From Dermacentor variabilis (taxonomy: Eukaryota > Arthropoda > Arachnida > Ixodida > Ixodidae): 64,000 nucleotides of DNA. Position numbers and translations under genes: made by a program. Location: the NCBI RefSeq assembly GCF_050947875.1, contig NC_134568.1, positions 208,174,845 to 208,238,844 of the forward strand, given 5' to 3'. Below are positions 29,708 to 40,446 of the stretch, one piece after another; the stretch's first letter is position 1, and each line of letters opens with the position of its first letter. A model generated the notes under the pieces. It worked only from the letters and a program-made list of their open reading frames with translations. It made no database searches and was not told the origin of the DNA.

Positions 29708-32700
29708 ATGGATTTGAAGTCGTTGCGCAAACCGAAATTGTTGGAGCTTGCAAGAGAGTTGGGTCTGGATGTCTCAGACAAACTAAGAAAACCTGAACTG
29801 CTAAAGGCTATTCTTGAGTTAGAGGCTGAGGATGACGAGCTGTCGGAATGCCTTGAGACCATTGAGGAGAGGGAGACTGCAAAAAGACAGGAGCGCGAAC
29901 TTAAAGAGCAAAAAGAAAAAGAAGAGCGCGAACTTAAAGAACAGAAAGAAAAAGAAGAGCGTGAACGTAAAGAACAGAAAGAGCGAGAGCAACAAGAGCG
30001 TGACCGTCAACACGCTTTGGAAATGAAGCGTCTTGAGGTAGAGATGGAACGCGCTCGTAATGGAAGTCAGGCACACAGTGCAGGAGAACGCGTATTGTTC
30101 AAAATGACTGACCTGATGCGGCCGTTTAAGCTTGGAGAGGACATTGGTTTGTTCCTGGTTAACTTTGAGCGAACGTGCGAGAAGCAGGGGTTCTCTCGGG
30201 AAACGTGGCCACAGCGCTTGCTCACTTTGTTACCCGGCGAGGCGGCCGACGTAGTCGCTCGCTTGGATAGAGAGGAGGCAGAGGATTTCGACAAAGTAAA
30301 ATCGAGTCTGCTAAAAAAGTACCGGCTGTCTGCGGAGGCGTTCCGTCGGAAGTTTCGGGAAAATGAGAAAGGCAGAAGTGAGTCATATACAGAGTTTGCG
30401 TATAGGCTTATGTCAAACATGCAGGAGTGGCTCAAAGAAGAGAAAGCGTTTGGTGACCACGAGAAAGTTCTGCAGTGCTTCGGGCTAGAACAGTTTTATA
30501 GTCGGTTACCGGAGAACGTGCGATACTGGGTCTTGGATAGGCCAGACGTTTGTACGGTGGCTAAAGCCGCTGAGCTAGCCGAGGAGTTTGTGACGCGTCG
30601 GGCTCGCGGAGCTAAGGACGGTCAAAAGGGTGAATTTGGCTTGAAGTTTGAGAGGCCGAAGTTCACACCCATGAGAGCAAAGGGGAACACGCGTAGTGCG
30701 GATGCGAGTGGAAGCAGTGCGACCGAACCTAAGGAGACGGCGGCAGCCGAAGCCGAACGCAGAAAGCGGTTCGAGATGAGGCAAGCGCGCGTTTGTTATA
30801 CGTGCCAGAAGCCGGGTCACTTTTCGGCGCAGTGTCCGGAAACAACACCAAAAGTTGTGTTTTTTTCAATAGGCAGCACTGACGAGAACATGAAGCTTCT
30901 CGAGCCTTACATGCGAGACCTCCTCGTGAACGGGAAAGAGTGCCGAGTGCTTCGCGATTCCGCAGCTACGATGGATGTAGTTCACCCGTCTTACGTAGAA
31001 CCCCATATGTTCACGGGCGAGTGCGCATGGATCAAGCAAGCCGTGGAAGCTCATAGCGTGTGTCTGCCAGTAGCAAAGGTGCTTATTGAAGGACCTTTCG
31101 GAGCGCTTGAGACGGAGGCGGCAGTGTCATCTATGCTGCCACCCCAGTACCCGTACCTATTTTCAAACAGGTCCGATCACCTCCTGCGCGAGAAGGGGCT
31201 TTTGTTTGGTGAAGCTAGTGTTCAGGCCTTAACCAGATCGAAGGTTCGGGAGCTCGCTGCAAAGGCGGTAGTTGCGGGGCCGACGTTATCAAACAACGAA
31301 AAAGGGTCAGAGGCGCAGCAAGCTGATATTCAGAGCACGCCCGAACTGAATAAACTTGAGTCTGTAACGTTAAAGGCGCCAGATACTGGAGAGGAAACGC
31401 CCGACACGGGAAAGTTAGAAGAGCTATCTACTGATTTGCTCATCGCGCCTACGTCAGACGGACTTAATAGGTTGCTAAAAGTCAGCCGGTCGGCTTTGAT
31501 AGCCGAGCAAAAAAAGGATGGCAGCCTGGAAAACGTGCGCTGCAATGTCAAAGAAGGTATCGCCAGGAAAACTGCGCGTTTTGTGGAAAGAGGTGGAGTC
31601 CTGTACCGGAAGTATCTAGACCGCCGAGGAGTGGAGTTCGATCAGCTGATCGTGCCTCAATGCTATCGTCAGGATCTGTTGCGCTTGTCACACGGGGGTT
31701 CGTGGTCCGGACACCTAGGAGTTAAGAAAACTAAGGACCGTCTCTTGCAAGAGTACTATTGGCCAGGGTGTTTTCGGGACGCAGACCATTTCGTGAGGAC
31801 ATGTGACACTTGTCAGCGGGTGGGCAAACCAGGGGACAAATCAAGGGCGCCGTTGAAATTGGTACCTATCATAACGGAGCCTTTTAGACGGCTCGTTATT
31901 GATACAGTGGGACCTCTGCCGGTAACAGCCACGGGGTACAGACACATTTTGACTGTGATCTGCCCAGCGACAAAGTTCCCTGAAGCAGTGCCGCTTAAAG
32001 AACTCAGCTCAGTTGAGATAGTTAATGCACTACTGTCCATATTTGCGCGAGTTGGTTTCCCTGCGGAAATCCAATCAGATCAGGGCACAGTGTTTACTAG
32101 CGCTTTGACGACAACTTTTCTCGAAAGGTGTGGGGTAAAGCTGTTACACAGCTCAGTGTACCACCCACAGTCGAATTCCGTTGAGAAGCTCCACTCCGTC
32201 ATGAAGCGCGTGTTGAGAGCGTTGTGTTTTGAACATCGAACTGACTGGGAGCTGTGTCTGCCTGGGGTGATGTTTGCTTTAAGGACCGCGCCGCATGCGG
32301 CTACGGGGTTTTCGCCAGCTGAACTGGTGTACGGTCGTTCGCTTCGATCTCCGCTTCGCATGCTTCGAGAATCGTGGGAAGGTAGGGGCGACGACCCAGT
32401 CGTGGTGGAGTACGTACTTAAGCTCCTCGAACGCTTAAGAAGGGCACAGGAGTTGTCAGGTGAAGCAATGACAAAGGCCCAGCAGAGGGCCAAGGTTTAT
32501 TATGATCGGACAGCCAGGGCCCGTCGTTTTGAGGTGGGCGATGAGGTCATGATATTGCGCACATCGCTAAACAACAAACTAGACGTGCAGTGGGAGGGCC
32601 CAGCACGAATTGTTCAGAAACTGTCGGACGTTAACTACGTGGTAAGTCTGCCAGGAAAGCGGAAAGCACAGCAAGTTTACCACTGTAATCTGCTCAAACC

Positions 32701-34219
32701 TTATAGACAAAGGGAAGCAGTGGTGTGCATGATGGTAAACGTTCCTGAAGAGCTTCCGGTCGAGCTTCCGGGACTAGGCTCAGTGACGAACAGGGAAGAC
32801 ACCGGTCAAGTCATTAGTGACCTTATCAGTAAAGCACCGCTGTCGCCCGAGCAGAAAACCGAACTACACCAGCTATTACAAGAGTTTCAAGGTCTGTTCT
32901 CTGAGAGGCCTGGTAGGACTTCTGTACTTACTCATGATATAGAACTTACCTCCCCAGAGCCAGTACGATCCAAGGCGTATCGGGTGTCACCCCGCCAGAG
33001 CGATATTATGGAGGCTGAGGTAAAGAAAATGCTACAGCTCGGTGTTATTGAGGCAGGTGAGAGTGATTATACCTCCCCTTTGATTTTAGTTGAGGTACCG
33101 GGCAAGGAACCTCGTCCTTGCGTCGACTACCGCAGGCTTAATTCCATCACTAAGGATCAAATTTATCCGATCCCTAACATCGAGGAGCGCCTTGAGAAAG
33201 TTAGTAGCGCTCAGTTTATTTCCACCCTAGATCTTGTCAGGGGTTATTGGCAGGTTCCACTTACAGAAGAGGCTAGTAGGTATGCGGCGTTCATTTCACC
33301 AATGGGAACATTCCGTCCTAAAGTGTTGAGTTTTGGTTTGAAGAACGCGCCATACTGTTTTTCAAGCCTCATGGATAAAGTGTTGCGGGGACAGCAAGAA
33401 TTCGCTTTACCGTATCTAGACGACGTAGCGATATTCTCCGCATCCTGGTCTGAGCATATGGCACACTTGCGGGCAGTGCTAACCCGCCTGCGCGAAGCGG
33501 GCTTGACAGTCAAGGCTCCTAAGTGCCAGTTAGCACAGGCCGAGGTTGTCTACCTCGGTCACGTGATTGGTCAGGGTCGTCGCCGCCCCTCTGAAATAAA
33601 AGTGGCCGCTGTGCGAGACTTTCCGCAACCGCGCACCAAGACCGATATTCGGTCGTTCTTGGGTGTCGCCGGCTACTATCAGAGGTACATCCCTAGGTAC
33701 TCTGATATCGCGGCTCCCCTGACGGATGCTCTAAGAAAGACAGAGCCTCAAACAGTCGTCTGGGACGAGACAAAGGAAAGAGCTTTTAGCGCCCTAAAGA
33801 GTGCCCTAACAAACCAGCCTGTGCTACGATCGCCAGACTATACAAAAGGGTTCGTTGTTCAGTGCGATGCTAGTGAGCGAGGCATGGGCGTTGTACTGTG
33901 CCAACGGGAAAATGGAGAAGTAGAACACCCCGTCCTGTATGCTAGTCGTAAGCTGACCAGTCGTGAGCAGGCGTATAGCGCCACCGAGAAAGAGTGTGCG
34001 TGTCTCGTGTGGGCCGTTCAGAAATTGTCATGCTATCTAGCCGGCTCGAGGTTTATCATTGAGACGGATCACTGCCCTCTCCAATGGCTGCAGACCATCT
34101 CTCCCAAAAATGGCCGCCTCCTGCGCTGGAGCCTCGCTTTACAACAATATTCCTTTGAGGTGCGTTACAAAAAGGGGAGTCTCAACGGTAACGCCGATGG
34201 CTTAAGTCGAAGCCCCTAA
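29708..34219 (+). CDS. Gag-Pol polyprotein, copy 3
   Basis: 1503 codons with the same domains and catalytic residues as copy 1. The only protein difference seen is residue 124, serine here (AGT) and glycine in copies 1 and 2 (GGT), in the linker after the coiled coil. Residue 331 is alanine, as in copy 1. The frame is fully open and starts 315 bp after LTR3. Confidence 0.93.
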   Translation: MDLKSLRKPKLLELARELGLDVSDKLRKPELLKAILELEAEDDELSECLETIEERETAKRQERELKEQKEKEERELKEQKEKEERERKEQKEREQQERDRQHALEMKRLEVEMERARNGSQAHSAGERVLFKMTDLMRPFKLGEDIGLFLVNFERTCEKQGFSRETWPQRLLTLLPGEAADVVARLDREEAEDFDKVKSSLLKKYRLSAEAFRRKFRENEKGRSESYTEFAYRLMSNMQEWLKEEKAFGDHEKVLQCFGLEQFYSRLPENVRYWVLDRPDVCTVAKAAELAEEFVTRRARGAKDGQKGEFGLKFERPKFTPMRAKGNTRSADASGSSATEPKETAAAEAERRKRFEMRQARVCYTCQKPGHFSAQCPETTPKVVFFSIGSTDENMKLLEPYMRDLLVNGKECRVLRDSAATMDVVHPSYVEPHMFTGECAWIKQAVEAHSVCLPVAKVLIEGPFGALETEAAVSSMLPPQYPYLFSNRSDHLLREKGLLFGEASVQALTRSKVRELAAKAVVAGPTLSNNEKGSEAQQADIQSTPELNKLESVTLKAPDTGEETPDTGKLEELSTDLLIAPTSDGLNRLLKVSRSALIAEQKKDGSLENVRCNVKEGIARKTARFVERGGVLYRKYLDRRGVEFDQLIVPQCYRQDLLRLSHGGSWSGHLGVKKTKDRLLQEYYWPGCFRDADHFVRTCDTCQRVGKPGDKSRAPLKLVPIITEPFRRLVIDTVGPLPVTATGYRHILTVICPATKFPEAVPLKELSSVEIVNALLSIFARVGFPAEIQSDQGTVFTSALTTTFLERCGVKLLHSSVYHPQSNSVEKLHSVMKRVLRALCFEHRTDWELCLPGVMFALRTAPHAATGFSPAELVYGRSLRSPLRMLRESWEGRGDDPVVVEYVLKLLERLRRAQELSGEAMTKAQQRAKVYYDRTARARRFEVGDEVMILRTSLNNKLDVQWEGPARIVQKLSDVNYVVSLPGKRKAQQVYHCNLLKPYRQREAVVCMMVNVPEELPVELPGLGSVTNREDTGQVISDLISKAPLSPEQKTELHQLLQEFQGLFSERPGRTSVLTHDIELTSPEPVRSKAYRVSPRQSDIMEAEVKKMLQLGVIEAGESDYTSPLILVEVPGKEPRPCVDYRRLNSITKDQIYPIPNIEERLEKVSSAQFISTLDLVRGYWQVPLTEEASRYAAFISPMGTFRPKVLSFGLKNAPYCFSSLMDKVLRGQQEFALPYLDDVAIFSASWSEHMAHLRAVLTRLREAGLTVKAPKCQLAQAEVVYLGHVIGQGRRRPSEIKVAAVRDFPQPRTKTDIRSFLGVAGYYQRYIPRYSDIAAPLTDALRKTEPQTVVWDETKERAFSALKSALTNQPVLRSPDYTKGFVVQCDASERGMGVVLCQRENGEVEHPVLYASRKLTSREQAYSATEKECACLVWAVQKLSCYLAGSRFIIETDHCPLQWLQTISPKNGRLLRWSLALQQYSFEVRYKKGSLNGNADGLSRSP

Positions 34220-34704
34220 CGTAGGAATCAGCCTCAAAATTGTTGGTTACTGATGTTTTTCTTCCTGAGGCAGGATTTTTTTAAACATATTGCTTTTGTT
34301 TAGTGTTTCAAAGTGATGATATGCTTTCTAGTGCAATTTTCCAATTTGTGGACGCGTTCTGAGTGATGCTAGACTACTGTAGGGAACTAGGCAGTGGTAT
34401 AAAAAGGGGAAAGAGCCTGGCAGGGCTTAGTGAGGGTTGTGCCGTGCTTGCTGACTGAGCGGTTGAGTTTCAGCGTAGTTCTAACGCTTGCCGGGAACGA
34501 GAACAACAATGTGAACTCTCCCGAAGTCACTTTGCAGTGTCCCGTGCGAACCTGAACGAGAGAACGAGGCCTTCTCTGTGCGCTGCGCTCAAGAAACGTC
34601 GAGGGACGCCCGACTTCGGTTATGAGCATCATCGAGCGACATCCCTCCGGACAGCGGATGCAGTCCCCTGTCCATCGGGATCTCCTTCCCCCGGCGGGGC
34701 GGTC
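34220..34704 (+). other. Segment between pol copy 3 and LTR4
   Basis: Same 485-bp sequence as 22297-22781, with the CGTAGG variant shared with copy 2. Confidence 0.6.
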
Positions 34705-35380
34705 TGTTGCGTTTCGCCTGCGACACGCGGTTTTGCCGGCGCGACTGCGGCGGGGCGGCAGACATTTTGGCCCGTTCGGCGTCGCCGCAACGCTCCCCGC
34801 CAGGCGTTTCCAGGCGTTTCCAGGCATGTTCCGATGCCACGTGTCTTCATGTGCGTGTGTGAGTGTATGTGCCATTGTGCCCGAACCAGGCGATGCGACA
34901 GCAGGGGTCACCCTCTCCTTCCAGTCATTGTGCCCGAACCAGGCGATGCGACAGCAGGGGTCACCCTCTCCTCCCAGTCTTTGTGCCCGACCGGCGGCGC
35001 TACGACAGTGTGCGTCACCATTAGCCCATTGTACAATCACGTGCTCGTCTATTGAGGGGTTCCTTCTTGCCCTCAACTGCGAGAGTATAAAAACAGCTGC
35101 CCCCGGACGCCAAAAGGAGGGCTCCGATTTCTTCTGTTGAGTAAAGTGCTCTCCCGTCTCTCTTCTTCGGTCAACCTGACCGCCAACTCTTTGCGATGTT
35201 AAAATAAACAAGTTGTTTTGTTGTTACCAGTCGACTCATGCTTTGCCGGGACCTTCGGATGCTTCCAGTTGTACCCCAGGCCGCCAGGCCAACGCTACCC
35301 TTGGGGCTTGCGACCCAGGTACAACCACGGGCGTCAGCGCCGAGTTCCCAACAACCGATGCCATCGGTGGGATCCAAACA
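34705..35380 (+). repeat. LTR 4 (676 bp), right end of array
   Basis: Two 53-bp units, ends CCAAACA, and is followed at once by GCAT (35381-35384), the partner of the GCAT before LTR1. Host sequence resumes with GTAGGGTGGTGAC. Confidence 0.9.
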
Positions 35381-35384
35381 GCAT
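35381..35384. repeat. Right target-site duplication of the LTR array (GCAT)
   Basis: Matches 16790-16793. It fixes the LTR boundary independently of the copy comparison. Confidence 0.8.
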
Positions 35385-35670
35385 GTAGGGTGGTGACAAA
35401 GAAAATATCACTGTGCCGCCGGTTTAAGCCTATAACCCATAACATTGGCATGCCGCGTGCGATGCTATATCAACTGAGTTACGGTGAAGGCTGCCTCTAT
35501 CTCTCCATTTTCTTGAGCCCTATGCGAGCGCTTACTCGCGAACATGGCGGTGGATGTGGAACCTTCTTTCAACTGCAGTCGTCACGTAGTAGGTGAATTT
35601 AGGAGCTTCCTACGAAGTCCGTAAGGCTGCCAGAGTCGAGGTCCTCACTGTGCAATGAGCGAGAAGAAGC

Positions 35671-35890
35671 AGAGGAACCTAGGGGCTCGACGTCTTTACT
35701 AGCCAGCATAATAACCAATAGAAAACGAAGCCAAGGAAATCATAGGGAAAATTAGGCACTTTTTATTGAACTGTATCAATAATTACAGAATCTCGGTTAC
35801 ATTTACGATGAACTTCATATTGCTGCTAAAGGAAAAGGGAAATGAAGTAAAAGACAAATTTGCCACCGGTGGGAGCCGCACCCATGGCTT
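35671..35890 (-). mobile_element. SINE-like tick repeat, minus-strand copy
   Basis: Read on the minus strand it has a B-box-like GGGTGCGGCTCCCACCGG, then GGCAAATTTGTCTTTTA, then TTTCCCTATGATTTCCTTGG, and ends near GTCGAGCCCCTAGGTTCC. The same succession of words occurs on the plus strand at 35,905-36,192, so the two copies lie head to head. The family matches a frequent tick repeat from memory. Confidence 0.5.
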
Positions 35891-35904
35891 TCTAGGTCGC
35901 TTTT

Positions 35905-36192
35905 CAATGCATGCATAATTCCCAATAGAGAGCACGGAGGGACAGCCGTAACCCGTTGCAAAGTTGGTATGTCATGAGAAGGTCGTAGGTTTGACTCAAA
36001 CCGGCGGTAAAGCTGTCTCATCTACCATATCCATTCTGCTTTACTAAGAATATAAAGTTTATCGTAAACATAACCCCCGTATTCAGTTAATCCGACTGTG
36101 CAATCAAAACAGTTAATTTCGCCTATCCTTTCCTTGGTTTCATTGTCATTTAGCTTGTGACAGTTGCTGATGCCGGGTCCCTCGGTTCCCCT
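35905..36192 (+). mobile_element. SINE-like tick repeat, plus-strand copy
   Basis: Has GAAGGTCGTAGGTTTGACTC (B-box-like), AACCGGCGGTAAAGCTGTC, CGCCTATCCTTTCCTTGG and the end GCCGGGTCCCTCGGTTCCCC. Each aligns in order with the inverted copy at 35,671-35,890. Confidence 0.5.
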
Positions 36193-36889
36193 TATTCATA
36201 TACATATATTATGTGCAGTATACATAGCATATTATGTATAGTGCGCATATATATTTATGTATATACTATACTTCGTCCAGTTCCTAATTGTTCTGAGTCA
36301 CAAGTTGCTAGCTGCGACAACATGGGAAATTCAGCTACGACAAGAACATACTACCTCAGAATCATAACTTACAAAACAAAACCAGACAAGGACGAAAAAA
36401 TAAGCGCGCTTTCCATTTATAAACGCACAAGGTGCTCATTACGTCCGTTTCTTTTCTAAGTCCACCTTCATGCCCTTTATTCGTCACCATGCAGGGAAAG
36501 TTTGTTCCAGAACACATAAACGTATTACACGTGATGGAGTCTGCACTGCCAAGTAAAATTATAAGAACGCACGAAACAAGAAAAAAAGAAAGCTTTATTG
36601 CCTTCGCTAGAGGGATTCGAATCGTTTATGTGACACAAACCAGTCACAGCAGGCCTTGCGTTTCTTTTTAAAGCGAAGTTTTATTTGCCTACATCCCCGC
36701 GAGGTTTGGCGTGGCAGGGTTTCTCGAGTAAACTGGGCTGATCCCGGAGGCCGTGTAGTAGTAAACTGCGCAGATTCCAGAGACTGCGTAATCAAAGGTG
36801 GTGACTTCGCGGACCGATCCTGACACCACGGCACGATATGTGTCCTCGTAAAAATGTGGTTTTTAACGCGAGCCGATCCTGGTAATGTT

Positions 36890-37213
36890 ATCGTCGCGCG
36901 GCAATTTTGCGTGCATTTGCGGGCTTCTTTCACGCTCGGAAAAACATTTTTATGTAGCACGCATTGAGCAACAGAAAGCTGTATCGGGAGTTTTTCATGT
37001 CGCTCTACAATTTTCTCATTGACACTTTTAATCTAATTATAATATTCCTGAAGGTGGTCAATTAATTAAGACTAATTATTTGATTAGGCGGAATGCAAAA
37101 ACTAATCTGCATATCTCCAAGCGACAGCAAACAACATTTACCTTGGTTCTGTCCCGCTACGTGGCATTTGCGTATTCTTAAAGTCGTGGTGCATGATAGT
37201 TGGGACACCCTGT
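36890..37213 (-). repeat. Fragment of a TIR-type interspersed repeat
   Basis: Ends GGGACACCCTGTA, which read on the minus strand is TACAGGGTGTCCC, a TA target plus a terminal repeat seen in many tick mariner-like MITEs. The body includes CTACGTGGCATTTGCGTATT and AATTAATTAAGACTAATTA, wording I associate with a very common tick repeat. The other terminus was not found. Confidence 0.45.
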
Positions 37214-37229
37214 ATTCGATACGTATACC

Positions 37230-37620
37230 GCTGGCCGGAAGCAAGCCGGAAGTGCCCGCGCAGTGCGGTGAACTCGCCGTTCAGAGACCAGCGCCAAATT
37301 AGTATTAGCAATAATCGAAGCGAGTTGGAAACGAGGCCGCATCGACCTGCCAGGTGGGCAGTAAAACCGCCGCACGCTGCGCTGTACTCCCCGCGGCCCG
37401 CCCGGTGTGTGTTCGCAGTCGCGCGGTGCTCGGTATCAGAGGGGGTGGCTCGATGGCTGCGACGAGCAAAGGGCCGTCCACGAACAAGCGCTGGGCGCGT
37501 GCAACGAATGCGGACTCGAGGTTGGGCAGTTTGGCCAGAACGGGTCGAATATCACTTTCTTGGCCATATAATGAGACACGTGCGTGACGAAGTTGCACGC
37601 GTCGCGATGCAGAGCAATCG
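37230..37620 (+). promoter_or_regulatory. CpG-rich patch, possible promoter
   Basis: Markedly richer in CG dinucleotides than its flanks. It holds an ETS-type word CCGGAAGT near 37245 and lies about 2.8 kb before the first TMX3 exon found. It could be the TMX3 promoter, but I found no 5' exon with the right phase inside it. Low confidence. Confidence 0.2.
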
Positions 37621-38439
37621 GGAAGAAGAATTAAAGTGAACATGGAAAAAAATAAAGAAAAAAAAAGCAAACTAAAAAATGAAATATACTGTTTAAAGAG
37701 ATCGTTGTTCAGCGTGATATTGACACTGATTCCGGCAGACTTGAAACGCAGAGGGACAGTTTCATACATCGTATCTCGTAGCCATTTTTTAAACAGGTTT
37801 GCCCGCGTTAGCTGGGACACGGAGCATTTGAATGCGTGGGAATTGCGACTCATTGCCAGGAAGTAGGACGGTGGCTAATGTATGTACCTGACACTTTGAC
37901 TTTAATATTTTAGTGAACTCTGGTGGCAAGCCTCCTCAACCAATACACATCAGAGGACTCAGGTGTTCGTCAGATAGTTGAGCCCTGCAACTCGACTTTC
38001 CATTTTTCATTCTGGAGAAAGTTTTTTTAACAAAAGCAGGTAGTGCAACAATTGACATGTACCCGCGGGCAAATTGCTTTAAGTTTCAAAACTGTTTGGA
38101 ACCTACTAATTTAAATAGATTGGTTAAAATGTATTCTTTGTACATGTACTACAAGGTGTCATTTGACTGCAGCCCAATTGCCTCTAATTGAAGGCAATCG
38201 GACAGTGTACCCACAAAGCACCTAAATGGATTTGGGAACATTTGTAGTTTCTCCTTCCTGGTATCAAGGTCCGACGATCGCTCACAATACTGTGTGCAGA
38301 TCGCCGAGAATTTTTGTCGCAAATAAGGACCGAAGTGCCGTATTAGTAACCGCACTAATCCTTAAACAGCAGCGAAATGCTCCCATTTTGATTTTGCACC
38401 AGCTTCTAAGAAAACTGCAGTTTTGCCTTGAAGCCTTTC

Positions 38440-38870
38440 ATGTACATGTACAGGTGTAGGTCACGAACGATGTGCGCCTGTCCTTGCAGCTTTCCATTGA
38501 GCTTATTAATGGGATCTGTGAAATCGACGCTAGATAGACTAGATCGCATCCGACAGGTGGACTCGCCAGACTGTAATTGGTGCAAAGCACCTGAGACAGT
38601 GAAGCCCATATATTTAACCCTTGTCCCCAGTATATGACTGTGAACGGCAGGCATTCATCTCATCGTTAGCGCCAATAACAACAGGCCGTTCAGTTAAGAA
38701 GTGTTACTAGGCCCTTGGCCTGACGTATTATAAACGAAACGAGCCAACAACGCTCTCTTGGAATATTTGGTCAACACAGGCCTCGATCCAAGCCTGTGAA
38801 TGGTCCCTTCGAACACGAATATGTATATAATCGCGCCCTGCTGCCTTTCCGCATCATAATTTCTATTTAC
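38440..38870 (+). pseudogene. Degenerate LINE C-terminus
   Basis: A plus-strand frame reads DRIRQVDSPDCNWCKAPETV and, after a frame break and stops, YDCERQAFISSLAPITT. This is the cysteine-rich tail seen after the RNase H domain of I/R1-like LINE proteins (S-P-x-C-x2-C, then CPxYxxER). The expected His is lost. Boundaries are approximate. Confidence 0.45.
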
Positions 38871-40388
38871 TCATCTTGCGCCATACTTGCAGGACGAGGT
38901 AAAATTCCAAAATTTATGCCCCAGGCATCACATTAAGGACTTTTTCTCAATTCTGATAATGAGGACAGCCTCCCCCGCTCTCGCCCCGTGTAAAGCACAG
39001 TGCTGACGGTGTACCTGGGTGAGTTTTGCAAATGGCGACCACTGCAGAGCACACGCCGGTGGCCAAGCACATAATTGACCCAGCAATCCCGAGAACTCGG
39101 TGTCCGTTGAGCCGCTTTGCAACAGTGATAGGCCAATCTCTTTAGCGATTTGCACATTTGGGTGCAATATGTGGCCACTTACTTCAGAGCACGCTCGCGT
39201 GTGTTACGTCACTGTAAACGCAATAAAAGCTTGGGCAAAACGAGACACAAAACAGCAGATGCCTTCATAAGCGCATTATCTGGCTGTAAAAATATAAACA
39301 GAAAATATTTTATGATTACGCGTATTTTGGATTTGCTTTGCAAATAGCAACGTGGAAACGCAATGTTGTCCTGATCTCCGATTTGTGGAAGGAATGAGAG
39401 AAGTGCGGCTATTTTTAGCGGGAAAGAATTTTTGGAAAAAAAGTAATGTTACGTGTGTTATGAGAATGCGCGTTTTCATGCTGAATTTGTCGAAGCCAAA
39501 TCTTGGAATGCGGGCCGCATGACGCTCTCCGTATGAAGAAACGAATCTTTATGACATGCACATAAAAAGTAAACCAATAAAAAGAAAATAAATAAAGCAG
39601 CCGCAACTATATTTGTATTCGTTTTGTTCTTGCACACTTAAAATGTCTGCAGCAACATCCGGCTCTGAATTTCACTTCAGCTTTCACCATAGCTCTGCAA
39701 ATAGTATTTTATATGATATCTGGCTTGAGCGAGAAAGTTATGGTGCCTGTGGCAAAATGCTCCTTAGCTCCCTTTGCTGGCGCGTGTAGCCGGAGCGCTG
39801 CTATGATACCGTATCCTGTTGAATGATATGGTGTTATACTGGTAATTGGTGTGATGAAGACCTTTCCAAAGCGCTTACACAGCACTCATCGTCGTTGGGA
39901 TGAATGTGAAAAACTTATTTCACACACTTGCTCGTAATTATGACAATGACACCGATTTCAGAACAAATGAAGATTATATTTGACCTTTCTTCCAAAACTA
40001 ACGATAATATTAATTCATATTTTACTTCTGGCTTTCACGAAGGCGTCGATATTAGTGGGAAATACATTTGCTTGTGCATACGGCTGAAAGAAAATTCAAT
40101 TCTTGGCGCCTCTTTCTTTATACTCGTAGTGCCATCTGACGAGCACTTCCTGAACTCATAGGGAAGTAGCGAAATATAACGCACGGCATGCTGACGGTTT
40201 CAATGGCCGCTGTGCGGTGAAGGCGACGTTCGTTTATGGTGCTTAATGTAACGATAGTAATGTATCATTCTCAATTACTCGTGTCGCTAATAATTGGTAA
40301 GCGAGTTACGATTACATAGTACAATATTAGTGTGCTAATTTTGTACAACAGTGACAAGTAAATGTTTGTAAATCATCTATCCTCATAG
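38871..40388. other. Unassigned stretch upstream of TMX3 exons
   Basis: No exon with the required phase (ending one base into a codon, coding the start of a signal peptide) was found here. Mostly AT-rich. Confidence 0.3.
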
Positions 40389-40446
40389 GTGTGCTGCTAT
40401 GTGTGCGGGTTGCCTATGCGAGCAAAGTTTTGGAATTGAGTGACAG
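40389..40446 (+). CDS. TMX3: TMX3 exon: end of signal peptide
   Basis: Acceptor CCTCATAG, donor GTAGTG. Encodes VLLCVRVAYASKVLELSDR, with the last Arg split AG/G across the intron. There is no in-frame ATG and an upstream in-frame stop, so an earlier coding exon must exist. Confidence 0.75.

Larger units (their letters stand above)
16794..35380 (+). mobile_element. Tandem array of a Gmr1-like Ty3/gypsy LTR retrotransposon: 4 LTRs, 3 bodies
   Basis: LTRs at 16794-17469, 22782-23457, 28770-29392 and 34705-35380 alternate with three bodies, all in the same direction. The period is 5988, 5988 and 5935 bp; the last is short by exactly the 53 bp missing from LTR3. The LTRs begin TGTT and end AACA, a 4-bp inverted terminus. 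Only the outermost edges carry the GCAT duplication, so the array occupies one insertion site. I noted five single-base differences between copies. Each body has one open gag-pol gene and no env. The order integrase then reverse transcriptase/RNase H marks it as Gmr1-like. Unequal LTR-LTR recombination after insertion, or integration of a multimer, could produce this; assembly error is the alternative. Confidence 0.9.

Noticed and set aside
16794..35380. An endogenous retrovirus with env
   Set aside because: Only 485 bp separate the pol stop from the next LTR, with no envelope-like frame.
16794..35380. A satellite or multi-copy host gene family
   Set aside because: LTR ends TGTT/AACA, TATA and poly(A) signals, gag-pol motifs and flanking GCAT show an LTR retrotransposon.
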